Source: Wolfiporia cocos (lineage: Eukaryota; Basidiomycota; Agaricomycetes; Polyporales; Phaeolaceae). Taken from it: a stretch of DNA of 64,000 nt. A program made the position numbers and the translations under genes. The stretch covers positions 1,240,001 through 1,304,000 of the forward strand of contig JACCLO010000003.1 of NCBI GenBank assembly GCA_029448655.1, given 5' to 3'. Of this stretch, positions 23,156 through 33,175 are shown one piece after another (positions within the stretch are counted from its first letter, which is position 1; the number at the start of each line of letters is the position of its first letter). Below the pieces are notes generated by a model. That model did no database searches, was not told the DNA's origin, and saw only the letters and a program-made list of their open reading frames with translations.

Positions 23156-23954
23156 TCCATAAAGTAAGGGGAGCTCGCGCCGTAGGCGCTCGCGTGCCGC
23201 TAGCGTGTCGCTCGCGTGTCGCTCGCGTTTTGCGCACATGGACGCCACGTTTGCCGCGTGGCGTCCATGCGCGTCGTTGATCCTCCTCCCATTAGATAGG
23301 GCGCCTGCCGTCCGCGGAGTTGGCCGATGAATTCCCACGCCCGGCGCCTGCAAGGTGCGCGCGCTGTTCCTGCCCCGCACCACAGGGATTCGTGCCCCAT
23401 GCCACGGGGATTCGTGCCCCATGCCACAGGGATTCGTGTCCCATGCCACGGGGATTCGTGCCCCACACCACGGGGATTCGTGGCCGATTCCATGGGGGTT
23501 TGTGGCCCATGCCACAGGGATTTGTGTCCTGTGGCATGGGGATTTTGTAATGTAAATACCCCACACCACGGGGATTTGTACCCCGTGCCACGGGGATTCG
23601 TGCCCTACACCACGGGGATTTTTGGCCCATGCCATGGGGGTTTGTGCCCCATGCCACGGGGATTCGTGCCCCATGCCACAGGGATTTGCGTCCTGTGGCA
23701 TGGGGATTTTGTAATATAAATACTCCACACCACAGGGGTCTGTACCCTGTGCCACAGGTATTTGCACCCCAATGCCACAGGGGTGAATTCCCACACCCAG
23801 AGCCTGCAAGGCATGCGTGCCAGTTACAGATTCTACAAGCAAAGCGACAACGATACCGAGCATCAGCGAGGTGGAGGAGTGGCTGAGCAGGCAGAGACTA
23901 AAATATATTCCTAAGACATAACATTTGTGGCGAAGCCACAGGTAATTAAGCTAG
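23156..23954 (+). mobile_element. Non-autonomous Helitron, unit 2
   Basis: It starts TCCATAAAGTAAGGGGAGC directly after the CTAG of unit 1, and ends in the hairpin GTGGC-GAA-GCCAC followed by AGGTAATTAAGCTAG. Its 5' GC-rich zone matches unit 1. The middle (about 23,375-23,790) is the 22-bp minisatellite. It has no transposase frame, so mobilisation would need the unit 1 protein. Confidence 0.82.
23375..23790. repeat. 22-bp minisatellite in Helitron unit 2
   Basis: Tandem units of CCACGGGGATTCGTGCCCCA plus TG repeat with a 22-bp period and point variation. Each unit contains a near-palindrome (CCCCGTG..CACGGGG in the best copies), so single strands could fold into serial hairpins. Similar arrays occupy units 3, 5, 6 and 7. 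Confidence 0.85.
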
Positions 23955-24693
23955 TCTATAAGTAATGGGGGCTCGCGTGGGAGGCGTCGCGTGTCGCTCG
24001 CGTTTTGCGCACCTGGCGTCCACGTTCGCCGCGTGGCGTCCATGCGCGTCGTCAATCCTGCTCCCATTAGATAGGGCGCCTGGCGCCGGTGAATTCCCAC
24101 GCCCAGCGCCTGCAAGGCGCGCGCGCTGTTCCTGCCCCGCACCACGGGGATTCATGCCCCATGCCACGGGGATTCGTGCCCCACACCACGGGGATTCGTG
24201 CCCCACACCACGGGGATTCGTGGCACATTCCATGGGGGTTTGTGGCCCATGCCACAGGGATTTGTGTCCTGTGGCATGGGGATTTTGTAATGTAAATACC
24301 CCACACCACGGGGATTTGTACCCCGTGCCACGGGGATTCGTGCCCTACACCACGGGGATTTTTGGCCCATGCCATGGGGGTTTGTGCCCCATGCCACGGG
24401 GATTCGTGCCCCATGCCACAGGGATTTGTGTCCTGTGGCATGGGGATTTTGTAATATAAATACTCCACACCACAGGGGTTTGTACCCTGTGCCACAGGTA
24501 TTTGCACCCCAATGCCACAGGGGTGAATTCCCACACCCAGAGCCTGCAAGGCATGCGTGCCAGTTACAGATTCTACAAGCAAAGCGACAACGATACCGAG
24601 CATCAGCGAGGTGGAGGAGTGGCTGAGTAGGCAGAGGCTAAAATATATTCCTAAGACATAACATTTGTGGCGAAGCCACAGGTAATTAAGCTA
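23955..24693 (+). mobile_element. Non-autonomous Helitron, unit 3
   Basis: It starts TCTATAAGTAATGGGGGC after CTAG and ends with the same hairpin and AATTAAGCTA. The final G of CTAG is missing, so the next unit's TC follows directly. The 5' zone is shortened relative to unit 2, and the minisatellite occupies about 24,140-24,510. Confidence 0.8.
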
Positions 24694-25012
24694 TCTGAAC
24701 TATAATGGGAGCTCGCGCCGTAGGCGCTCGCGTGCAGCTAGCGTGTCGCTCGCGTGCAGCTAGCGTGTCGCTCGCGTGTCGCTCGCGTTTTGCGCACATG
24801 GCGAGCACGTTTGCCGCGTGGCGGCGCCTGTAGGGCGCCCATCGAGTGCGGGCCGGCGCCTGCAAGGCGTGCGTGCCGGTTGCAAAGGTGTTACAAGCGA
24901 AGCGACGACGAGGCCGAGCGTTAGCGAGGTGGAGGAGTGGCTGAGCGGGCAGAGATAAGCAATACAAGTTCTAATTACAAAATTGTGGCGAAGCCACAGG
25001 TAATTAAGCTAG
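24694..25012 (+). mobile_element. Non-autonomous Helitron, unit 4 (short form)
   Basis: A 319-bp copy with the shared 5' zone (TCTGAACTATAATGGGAGC) and 3' zone (GTGGCGAAGCCAC..AAGCTAG) but no minisatellite. The region just inside the 3' end, GGAGGAGTGGCTGAGCGG, resembles a class II tRNA A-box, and is repeated in the other units. Confidence 0.82.
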
Positions 25013-25821
25013 TCCATAATATAATGGGAGCTCGCGCCGTAGGCGCTCACGTGTCGCTAGCGTGCAGCTAGCGTGTCGCTCGCGTGTCGCTCGCGTTTTG
25101 CGCACATGGCGAGCACGTTTGCCGCGTGGCGTCCATGCGCGTCGTTGATCCTCTTCCCATTAGATAGGGCGCCTGCCGTCCGCGGAGTTGGCCGGTAGAT
25201 TCCCACGCCCGGCGCCTGCAAGGTGCGCGCGCTGTTCCTGCCCCGCACCACGGGGATTCGTGCCCCATGCCACGGGGATTCGTGCCCCATGCCACGGGGA
25301 TTCGTGCCCCACACCACGGGGATTCGTACCCACACCAGGGGGATTCGTGGCCCATTCAATGGGGGTTTGTGGCCCATGCCACAGGGATTTGTGTCCTGTG
25401 GCATGGGGATTTTGTAATGTAAATACCCCACACCACGGGGATTTGCACCCCGTGCCACGGGGATTCGTGCCCTACACCACGGGGATTTTTGGCCCATGCC
25501 ATGGGAGTTTGTGCCCCATGCCACGGAGATTCGTGCCCCATGCCACAGGGATTTGTGTCCTGTGGCATGGGGATTTTGTAATATAAATACTCCACACCAC
25601 AGGGGTTTGTACCCTGTGCCACAGGTATTTGCACCCCAATGCCACAGGGGTGAATTCCCACACCCAGAGCCTGCAAGGCATGTGTGCCGGTTACAGATTC
25701 TACAAGCAAAGCGACAACGATACTGAGCATCAGCGAGGTGGAGGAGTGGCTGAGCAGGCAGAGACTAGAATATATTCTTAAGACATAACGTTTGTGGCGA
25801 AGCCACAGGTAATTAAGCTAG
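25013..25821 (+). mobile_element. Non-autonomous Helitron, unit 5
   Basis: It starts TCCATAATATAATGGGAGC after CTAG and ends AATTAAGCTAG. The minisatellite spans about 25,240-25,650. Its layout matches units 2 and 6. Confidence 0.82.
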
Positions 25822-26773
25822 TCCATAATATAATGGGAGCTCGCGCCGTAGGCGCTCACGTGTCGCTAGCGTGCAGCTAGCGTGTCGCTCGCGTGTCGCT
25901 CGCGTTTTGCGCACATGGCGAGCACGTTTGCCGCGTGGCGTCCATGCGCGTCGTTGATCCTCCTCCCATTAGATAGGGCGCCTGCCGTCCGCGGAGTTGG
26001 CCGGTGGATTCCCACGCCCGGCGCCTGCAAGGTGCGCGCGCTGTTCCTGCCCCGCACCACAGGGATTCGTGCCCCATGCCACAGGGATTCGTGCCCCATG
26101 CCACGGGGATTCGTGCCCCACACCACGGGGATTCGTGGCACATTCCATGGGGGTTTGTGGCCCATGCCACAGGGATTTGTGTCCTGTGGCATGGGGATTT
26201 TGTAATGTAAATACCCCACACCACGGGGATTTGTACCCCGTGCCACGGGGATTCGTGCCCTACACCACAGGGATTTTTGGCCCATGCCATGGGGGTTTGT
26301 GCCCCATGCCACGGGGATTCGTGCCCCATGCCACAGGGATTTGTGTCCTGTGGCATGGGGATTTTGTAATGTAAATACTCCACACCACGGGGATTTGTAC
26401 CCCGTGCCATGGGGATTCGTGCCCTACACCACGGGGATTTTTGGCCCATGCCATGGGGGTTTGTGCCCCATGCCACGGGGATTTGTGCCCCATGCCACAG
26501 GGATTTGTGTCCTGTGGCATGGGGATTTTGTAATCTAAATACTCCACACCACAGGGGTCTGTACCCTGTGCCACAGGTATTTGCACCCCAATGCCACAGG
26601 AGTGAATTCCCACACCCAGAGCCTGCAAGGCATGCGTGCCAGTTACAGATTCTACAAGCAAAGCAACAACGATACCGAGCATCAGCGAGGTGGAGGAGTG
26701 GCTGAGCAGGCAGAGACTAAAATATATTCCTAAGACATAACATTTGTGGCGAAGCCACAGGTAATTAAGCTAG
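25822..26773 (+). mobile_element. Non-autonomous Helitron, unit 6
   Basis: It starts TCCATAATATAATGGGAGC, identical to unit 5 over the first bases, and ends AATTAAGCTAG. The minisatellite (about 26,055-26,605) is longer because a block of roughly 165 bp containing TTTTGTAATGTAAATAC is repeated once more. This expansion is what mainly makes the unit longer than unit 5. Confidence 0.82.
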
Positions 26774-27780
26774 TCTATAAGTAACGGGGGCTCGCGTGGG
26801 AGCGGTCGCGTGGAGCGCACCTGGCATCCACGTTTGCCGCGTGGCATCCATGGGCGTCATTCCTGCTCCCATTACATAGGGCGCCTGGCGCCTGTGATTT
26901 CCCACGCCCAGCGCCTGCAAGGCGCGCTGCTAGCTCGCGTTTTGCGCGCTGTTCCTGCACCACGGGGATTCGTGCCACGGGGATTCATACCCCACACCAC
27001 GGGGATTCGTGCCCCACACCACGGGGATTCGTGGCCCATTCCATGGGGGTTTGTGGCCCATGCTACAGGGATTTGTGTCCTGTGGCATGGGGATTTTGTA
27101 ATGTAAATACCCCACACCACGGGGATTCGTACCCTGTGCCACAGGGATTTGCACCCCAATTCCACAGGGATCTGTGCCATGTGCCATGGGGATTTGTGCC
27201 CCGTGCCACGGGGATTTTTGTAATGTAAATACCCTACACCATGGGGATTTGTGGCCCATGCCACAGGGATTTGTGTGTCCTGTGCCACGGGGATTTGTGC
27301 TCTGTGCCATGGAGATTTGTGCCCCGTGCCACGGGGATTTGTGTTCTGTGGCACAGGGATTTTGTAATGTAAATACCCCACACCATGGGGATTTGTGCCC
27401 CACACCACAGGTATCTGTGCCCTGTGCCATGGGGATTTATGCCTCATGCCACGGGGATTTTTGTAACATAAATGGCCTGTGCTGTAGATGCTTGCCAAAT
27501 GATTGCAAAACATTTTGACACCACATTATACAGTATTACAAGGGAAGTGACGATGAGACCGAGGATCAGCGAGGTGTCACAAGTGGCTGAGCAGGCAGAC
27601 ACAAGACAAAAGAGGGAGGTTGGGGAAGCCATGGGTAATGCACAGGAAATTCATGAGGGATCCACAGGTAACTTCAAAATAAAACCCCGATTATCTAAAA
27701 CAAGCACACATAGATTAAAATAATATATTAAAGTAGAAAAAGCAGTGTGACCGTGGCGAAGCCACGGGTAATTAACCTAG
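26774..27780 (+). mobile_element. Non-autonomous Helitron, unit 7
   Basis: It starts TCTATAAGTAACGGGGGC and ends CCACGGGTAATTAACCTAG, the same 3' form as unit 1 rather than the AAGCTAG form. It holds the most diverged minisatellite (about 26,955-27,470) and then about 300 bp not present in units 2-6. Confidence 0.8.
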
Positions 27781-28067
27781 TCTAAGTACTAAAGGGCCGT
27801 GGATTGCGTGGGAACTGCCATGTGCTTTTCCACGTGTGCCACGTGCTGTCCGTCGTCCCATAGCGCTCGCGCCACCGACCCGGGAAGTTGGCCAGTGGAT
27901 TCCCACGCCCAGCGCCTGCAAGGCGCGCATGCCGGTTGCAAAGGTGTTACAAGCGAAGCGACGACGAGGCCGAGCGTCAGCGAGGTGGAGGAGTGGCTGA
28001 GCGGGCAGAGATAAACAACAACTCCTAAAGTACAAAATTGTGGCGAAGCCACAGGTAATTAAGCTAG
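27781..28067 (+). mobile_element. Non-autonomous Helitron, unit 8 (short form)
   Basis: A 287-bp copy that starts TCTAAGTACTAAAGGGCC and ends AATTAAGCTAG. Its 5' zone differs from units 1-7 (CGTGGATTGCGTGGGAACTG), which marks a second subfamily shared with unit 9. Its 3' zone carries the tRNA-A-box-like sequence. Confidence 0.8.
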
Positions 28068-28581
28068 TCATATAATAAAGGGATGACCGTTGCGTGGGAA
28101 TTGCCATGTGCTTTTCCACGTGTGCCACGTGCTGTCCGTCGTCCCATAGGGCTCGCGCCACCGACCCGGGGAGTTGGCCAGTGTATTCCCACGCCCGGCG
28201 CCTGCAAGGCGCGCGTTCAAATCCCTTCGGCGAAAAACGTTTTGCGCGTCCTCCCTGCGCTGTGCCACGGGGATTTTGTAGCTGTTGTAACGTAGATGGC
28301 TTGTGCTGTAGATACACGCGATTAATTAAGAGAATTCAGGGAGTTTTTTGAGGCACCACACAATGTTACAAGCGAAGCGACGACGACACCGAGCATCAGC
28401 GAGGTGGAGGAAGTGGCTGAGCGGGCAGAGAACAAAGGACAGGTGCAACAGGGTGATCACACACCCTGGAGGTTGGGTGGACTCATAATGTCTCCATCCA
28501 GTGTTTTTTCCCTTATTCTATTAGTTATCTCACTTAAGTGACAATTGATATTCGTGGCGAAGCCATGGGTAATTAAACTCG
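28068..28581 (+). mobile_element. Non-autonomous Helitron, unit 9 (last of the array)
   Basis: It starts TCATATAATAAAGGGATG after CTAG and has the same 5' subfamily as unit 8. The 3' hairpin GTGGC-GAA-GCCAT is followed by GGGTAATTAAACTCG, a mutated CTAG end, and then a T of host DNA. A small piece of the minisatellite (TGTGCCACGGGGATTTTGTA) remains near 28,260. Confidence 0.75.
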
Positions 28582-29009
28582 TTAGTACTGATGATGTTCT
28601 CTCGTACCGCCGGCACGCACAGATCGAGATCGACACGCCCCTCGCGGTCCATCTCTTATTACGTGATGGTGCCCCGATACAGCGGAGCCTATATAGGCTA
28701 TCATATGTTTCTCTCTGTGAGGGCTCGCCGAATCTGCTTGGCCTAGCATACTCCTACCGAATAACGACATGATCGACAACTCTACATCCAAGTATTTTGG
28801 CAAGCCTCAAGACAAACCATGGGCACATTCACATGCAATGGTGCATTACGAGAATGCATGCTTCAAAATACACCGGTCAGTCGAATTCAGGAAGATCGGA
28901 TCTCAACACTCTATATCCATAGGTCTTCGCTACATAGCGAGAACAGTCACTTCTTGTTGTCTAATAGTGGCTTCCTTTGAATCAGCGAAGCTCTAACCCC
29001 ATCAGTATG
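28582..29009. other. Right flank of the Helitron array
   Basis: The flank begins TTAGTACTGATG. I recognise no gene in it. Together with the left flank it would give a pre-insertion site ...GGCGCAA|TTAGTAC.... Confidence 0.4.
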
Positions 29010-29115
29010 ATACAGCTATCACGCGTTCGAGTCACGATATGGGAGGAACCTCCATAGTCGTGACTGCAATAGTGGCACTCTTTATAGTGGCAAGAAACCA
29101 ACGACTCGATCCCAT
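29010..29115 (-). pseudogene. Fragment of the small Tyr-rich gene
   Basis: The minus strand reads CHYCSHDYGGSS, matching NHYCSRDYGGSS in exon 2 of the gene at 33,176-33,520. The flanking nucleotides are also similar (CCTCCATAGTCGTGACTGCA against CCTCCATAGTCGCGGCTGCA). Only this exon remains, next to the duplicated CLC fragment. Confidence 0.6.
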
Positions 29116-29164
29116 GCACTGCCATATGCACTCCCTGGGATGCCTTACAAACTATTGAATGTTT

Positions 29165-29727
29165 CCTAGGCTGATGACTCATCTGGAGCTCCAGGATGAA
29201 CGTAAAGGAGTGTAGCAGCGCCGCAGCGGAGAGGCACATTTGTCCCTCGCCAGTCACGCCAAGATGCGGATATTATCGACCTATTCTCCCTACTCGAAGA
29301 AGTAGCTCTGCAACTACGCCCGGAGATGCCACTTGAACTGGTCCTCGGGATGTTCCAGAGACCTGTGCGTTTTCTGTCAGGTGTTAGGTCTGGAGATCAC
29401 TAAATATACAACTTTCGGAATCTCCGGCACACTGTCTTTTCACAGGGAGGTCGATTCGCCGGGATGGTAGCTACAACAGATATTATGCGCTTGTTCAATA
29501 CGGCGCGATCTCCGTATTCTGCTGCATTTGCAGAGAAGCCATGGTAGTTGTATGTTCGCCGAGAGGTCTGCTAGAAGGCTCATCCACTGAGAAGAGGTAC
29601 ACGAAAGTTGAATGCACAATCCTTTCAAAGCAAGGCCGATTTTAGCTTGAGCCAGCCTTGTGGCTGTTCACCGGTATTAGTATGTTGCTGTGTCCTATCT
29701 GTGCTGCAGGCACGAAAGTCATCGGCC
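29165..29727 (+). pseudogene. Duplicated 3' end of the CLC channel pseudogene
   Basis: This stretch aligns by eye with 11,490-12,020 over about 550 bp (GGCTCATCTGGAGCTCC / GACTCATCTGGAGCTCC, ACTCGAAGAAG, GAGATGCCACTTGAACTGGT, AGTTGAATGCACAATCC). It encodes the second CBS-like segment (LRPEMPLELV) in a broken frame. Like its source, it faces an F-box copy tail-to-tail, so both were probably copied in one segmental duplication. Confidence 0.7.
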
Positions 29728-30668
29728 GGGGCGCGTCAGCGCTTGTACTCCAACGGTGTCTCCGATGAGTATCGATGAATATGTTTAAGCGTTTCCAATG
29801 GTTTCTCCAGGCAATTGACATGCACAATACGCATGTGGCACGCGAAAGCGTTTCGATGTTTAGTTGGTGGTTGTCAATTGAGGATATAGTATGATTGAGG
29901 CAAAGCTTTGACCTGCCTTGTATGATGAATGGCATCCAATGACTCCGCAAGATGGTTCTCCCCAACCTTGTCGTCACTACACATGGTCTTCTGCGCTAGT
30001 CATCAGAACAGCACTTGAGCAGATACGCACTGGTGAATGTAGCGTCCGATCAGAACTCTTAGCCTTACACTGCCAATGGTAGTGTGGCCCTGCAAAGATA
30101 TCTGGCTCTGAATAATGTTTGTGATAGGGGCAAGGACAAACTGAAAAGCATCACAGCCGATGATCGATTGACTCTGATCTCGTCCTCGATGTGAATACCA
30201 GGCTATGATGAATCCATTTTTTTGTATACATTTGTATCCCGCGTCAAGTAACTACGACTAAATGCGGCGTTCGTGTACGGAAAAACGAGGCTTAGGGACG
30301 GAGAGGGAGAATATGATGAATCCATTACCGCTGCACTTTACATAACATTTAAACGATGGTGACGATCGATACCAACTCAATTGGCATCGTTGATCAGTAC
30401 TTCAGTACTCAGTACTTAGCAGACAAGTTATATATTCGCTGAAACTGCATGCTGTACTCAAGAACAGCTCCAGCTAGCTAGGGTGCACCGTAAAACTGGT
30501 TGCAGTGAATGTATCTTAGACAGCTTCGAAGTGCCATTCCCACCAGCCTGAGCTATCTCGATGTGCAGATCTTGCGTAAATACTTGAATGAGAACGTGAT
30601 CGACCTGCGAACCTCATACATCCTAAAGTACCTGATTGACATTACATAGTAATGCAGACCATACATAT
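29728..30668. other. Insertion between the CLC fragment and F-box copy 3
   Basis: About 790 bp (29,728-30,514) separate the two halves that are adjacent in copy 2 (about 12,018-12,024). I see no coding region here apart from a LINE tail at 30,219-30,311. From about 30,515 the sequence matches the F-box 3' flank (GACAGCTTCGAAGTGCCATT). Confidence 0.5.
30204..30326 (-). mobile_element. Extremely 5'-truncated LINE tail with 15-bp target duplication
   Basis: A 93-bp insert (30219-30311) is flanked by perfect direct repeats TATGATGAATCCATT at 30204-30218 and 30312-30326. On the minus strand it ends GGGATACAAATGTATAC followed by an A-run, the same 3' end (CGGGATACAAATGTAT plus A-run) as the RNase H-bearing LINE at 58.5 kb. 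A variable-length target duplication, A-tail and 5' truncation are hallmarks of target-primed reverse transcription. Confidence 0.8.
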
Positions 30669-32462
30669 TCACCACCAGCCATGATAAATGGGATCAGGAT
30701 CGAAGAAGTTGAACTCGAACGGGTCGACATCCTCGGAGTAATCAGATACACTGGACTCCGTTTCGGAATCCGGCTCGATAACCATGGCCTTGCCGTCCCA
30801 GTCTAGCGACGGGACGATCTCGCGTAGGCGCTCGATATCCCTACCGATGTTGAAGCAGTTCGTGATCTGTAGCTTGCGGATTTCGACGCCTCGGTCGCGT
30901 CTCCTCGTGAGGCAATCCAGCAACTGCTCTGTGAGTTCGCCCACCCGTCCTAGGTCATATGTCCCTGGCTCGGCGAAGCGCACATTGCTCAGAGAGATGG
31001 AGCAGAGTAGCGGGAATAACTTCATGGATGTCTTACGAGTTGCGGCTGCGGGCTTTCCCGACTTTCGGACACAGCCGCAGAGTGCACGGATGAGCTCGTG
31101 GGTAATATTGTTACCAGAGACCTCCAAGGTAGTGACTTGCTTAAAAGGCCGGAAAGCCGCAACCCATTGACTCGCCGACCCGTAGAATAAGTCCGAGACA
31201 TAGAGGGTACAGACCATCCGCCAAGGAATATGTTTGAACATGGTGGCGAGTGTCGTCAGGGGGCTCGTACTGTCGGCGAGCGTCAAATCAAACGTGTAAT
31301 GTGGGCTGAGGAAGTCTTCCTTGACACCAGAAAAACCTGCCTGCGAGTCAGAACCTTGGATTTGAAATTTTCCGGGTAGTTTCCTGGAGCAGTCGAGCAT
31401 ACGTATCCTTTCCCAGAAGGGCACTTTGTCAGCCAGACACTTGGCAAGTTCCTCCGAGTATTCAGTCGCCTGAGTCAGCAGAGAAAGTGTGGATAGCGCC
31501 GGAAACGAGAGATGGCTCAGAATATATATGCAGTCAGCGGGCGTGGTCGCGAACAGTCGAATTGAGTGAAGCCGTGTGAGTGTGATTATTCTTGTAGGTG
31601 CTGGAATCTCTGTCACAGAACTAGGTAGGGAGGGAGCGGCATATTCTAGCTCGAGGAGTTCGAGTAAGGGCATGTTTTTTAACGCCTCGAAAAAGTCCTG
31701 TGAGCTGTTATCCTGTCCGGCACGGTCACGATGGCACCTCAACTTCAGGTGGCTGAGCGAGCAAAAGGCGATATCGGTCCATCTGAAGGGAAGGTTATCA
31801 AGCTCGAGTTCACGGATCGGCGCCCTAGGCTCGATCCGCAATGAAGCTGGTAGGGGTGTTGGACCAACTGCGCCGTGGCGTGGAAAGAAAGTTGTGGTAG
31901 TAAGCTTCAGAGTTTCCAGCAGTGGGGCTGGTCCGTCCATTTCATCAATGATCTCATTGAGCGTTGTTGAGGTTGCAGTTACGCTAAGGGCACGTATACG
32001 CGCCATATGCCCCAGAATGGTCGTCGTTTGATCTTTGGAAAGGAGTTTGTTGGATTCTATGTATGCGTCGAGCCTGAGCGGCGCATATTTTGCTCGTCCC
32101 AGTACCTCCTGTAGCACACCAGGCACAGAGGGCACCTTCAATGTTGCCCAAAGAGTGGGACAGCTAAGTGCAACTGCCCGCCAGTGTGCACATACGTGGG
32201 TGATTAGAAAGCGTACGTCATGGCGGCGGCCAAGATGCGGGTAATCAAATGCGTTATAGCCGACGGCTTCCGAAAGCGTGATGAAGATTTCAGCCAGGAT
32301 CTCCTGAGGTAAGACTGAGATCGGCGACAGCATATTCAGCTCGCTCTTCAGTTTGACCACAGATTGGTTGAGTCGAGTGATCTCAGCCTCAATCTGAGCG
32401 CGTCTATGCTCTTTGGCAGACATGTTCGCGTCTCTGAGTGATTTTCCATGGTACGCAGCCAC
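30669..32462 (-). CDS. F-box protein, copy 3 of 3 (intact)
   Basis: The protein has 597 residues and is the only intact copy of the triplet. A coiled coil covers about residues 17-44 and an F-box about 45-110 (LSPISVLPQEILAEIF, then CAHWRAVALSCPTLWATL). LRR-like repeats with L..L.L patterns follow, and it ends in an acidic, aromatic tail (DPFEFNFFDPDPIYHGWW). As a family member it should bind Skp1 in an SCF ubiquitin ligase; the target is unknown. Upstream, an in-phase ATG (minus, near 32,510) runs into a TGA after four codons where copy 2 reads MSAYREHE. Copy 3 therefore starts at the downstream Met or has lost the Ser-rich N-terminus. Confidence 0.85.
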   Translation of the reverse strand: MAAYHGKSLRDANMSAKEHRRAQIEAEITRLNQSVVKLKSELNMLSPISVLPQEILAEIFITLSEAVGYNAFDYPHLGRRHDVRFLITHVCAHWRAVALSCPTLWATLKVPSVPGVLQEVLGRAKYAPLRLDAYIESNKLLSKDQTTTILGHMARIRALSVTATSTTLNEIIDEMDGPAPLLETLKLTTTTFFPRHGAVGPTPLPASLRIEPRAPIRELELDNLPFRWTDIAFCSLSHLKLRCHRDRAGQDNSSQDFFEALKNMPLLELLELEYAAPSLPSSVTEIPAPTRIITLTRLHSIRLFATTPADCIYILSHLSFPALSTLSLLTQATEYSEELAKCLADKVPFWERIRMLDCSRKLPGKFQIQGSDSQAGFSGVKEDFLSPHYTFDLTLADSTSPLTTLATMFKHIPWRMVCTLYVSDLFYGSASQWVAAFRPFKQVTTLEVSGNNITHELIRALCGCVRKSGKPAAATRKTSMKLFPLLCSISLSNVRFAEPGTYDLGRVGELTEQLLDCLTRRRDRGVEIRKLQITNCFNIGRDIERLREIVPSLDWDGKAMVIEPDSETESSVSDYSEDVDPFEFNFFDPDPIYHGWW

Positions 32463-33175
32463 ACTTGTGTTGGAACTGGATGAGGATCGCTCGTGTTCTC
32501 AGTAGGCAAACATACCCTGCGGTTGTCGTGGCCATGTTTATGCTGAAGTGAGGATTTAAAAGCAGCGATGTTGACTATTGAGCTGTGAGCATCTCAGCAA
32601 CTGTGATGGGAAGAGAGCGATGTGGCACTCACAGCTAATGTAGCCGCACAAGATGCGCAATAGAGTGCCAGAGGGAGGAAGCGTTGTGAGGCAGGGGATG
32701 AGCGGCACAGCAGGTCCTCCTGCCCGGTAAAAACCGACCACTCCGCAACAGGTTAGTGAGATCTAAGATTCTTTCTTCCTTTTGATACGTCACAAGCGCC
32801 TACACGATCACGTGCACGCGATGATCCAACACGCGGTTGTCACGTTGAATTTTGAACCGCGTGTTCCTCCGAGCTCATCATCCTGGACAGCTTGAAGGAG
32901 CAGTTCTGCACGTAAAGCATCGCGATAGAAGTCAACTTACTGGCACCTCTCACACTTGCTTCAAGCGCACACGTCGCGATCGCCAGATTCATTCACAACG
33001 TTCTAGTTCACAACATGTACAACGATCCATGCAACGCAACGAATGTGCCCAATTACAAGTACAAGCTCACAAGGTTTCTTCTTTAACGCGACTTCAGGCC
33101 TGGCTACAAGGCTCACGTTGGCATCCTGAGCATGGCACATCGGCGCATGAACGAACTTTACATTACGGAGATCAG
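32463..33175. other. F-box 5' flank including the empty site for hAT copy A
   Basis: The flank matches 3134-3473 and 4114-4260 of copy 1 with the hAT element absent (GCGGCACAGCAGGTCCTCC at about 32,703). No gene is recognised. Confidence 0.55.

Noticed and set aside
23147..27518. Many long open frames (up to about 238 codons) on both strands in the Helitron array, with repeated Gly/Pro/Cys/His or Trp-Gly-Thr-Asn patterns
   Set aside because: They are translations of the 22-bp minisatellite, which lacks stops in most frames. Their protein repeat simply follows the DNA period on both strands at once, and they have no start context or domain.
23156..28581. Regular repeats that could be taken for a CRISPR array
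   Set aside because: Repeats are directly adjacent without unique spacers, the units have Helitron ends, and the genome is eukaryotic.
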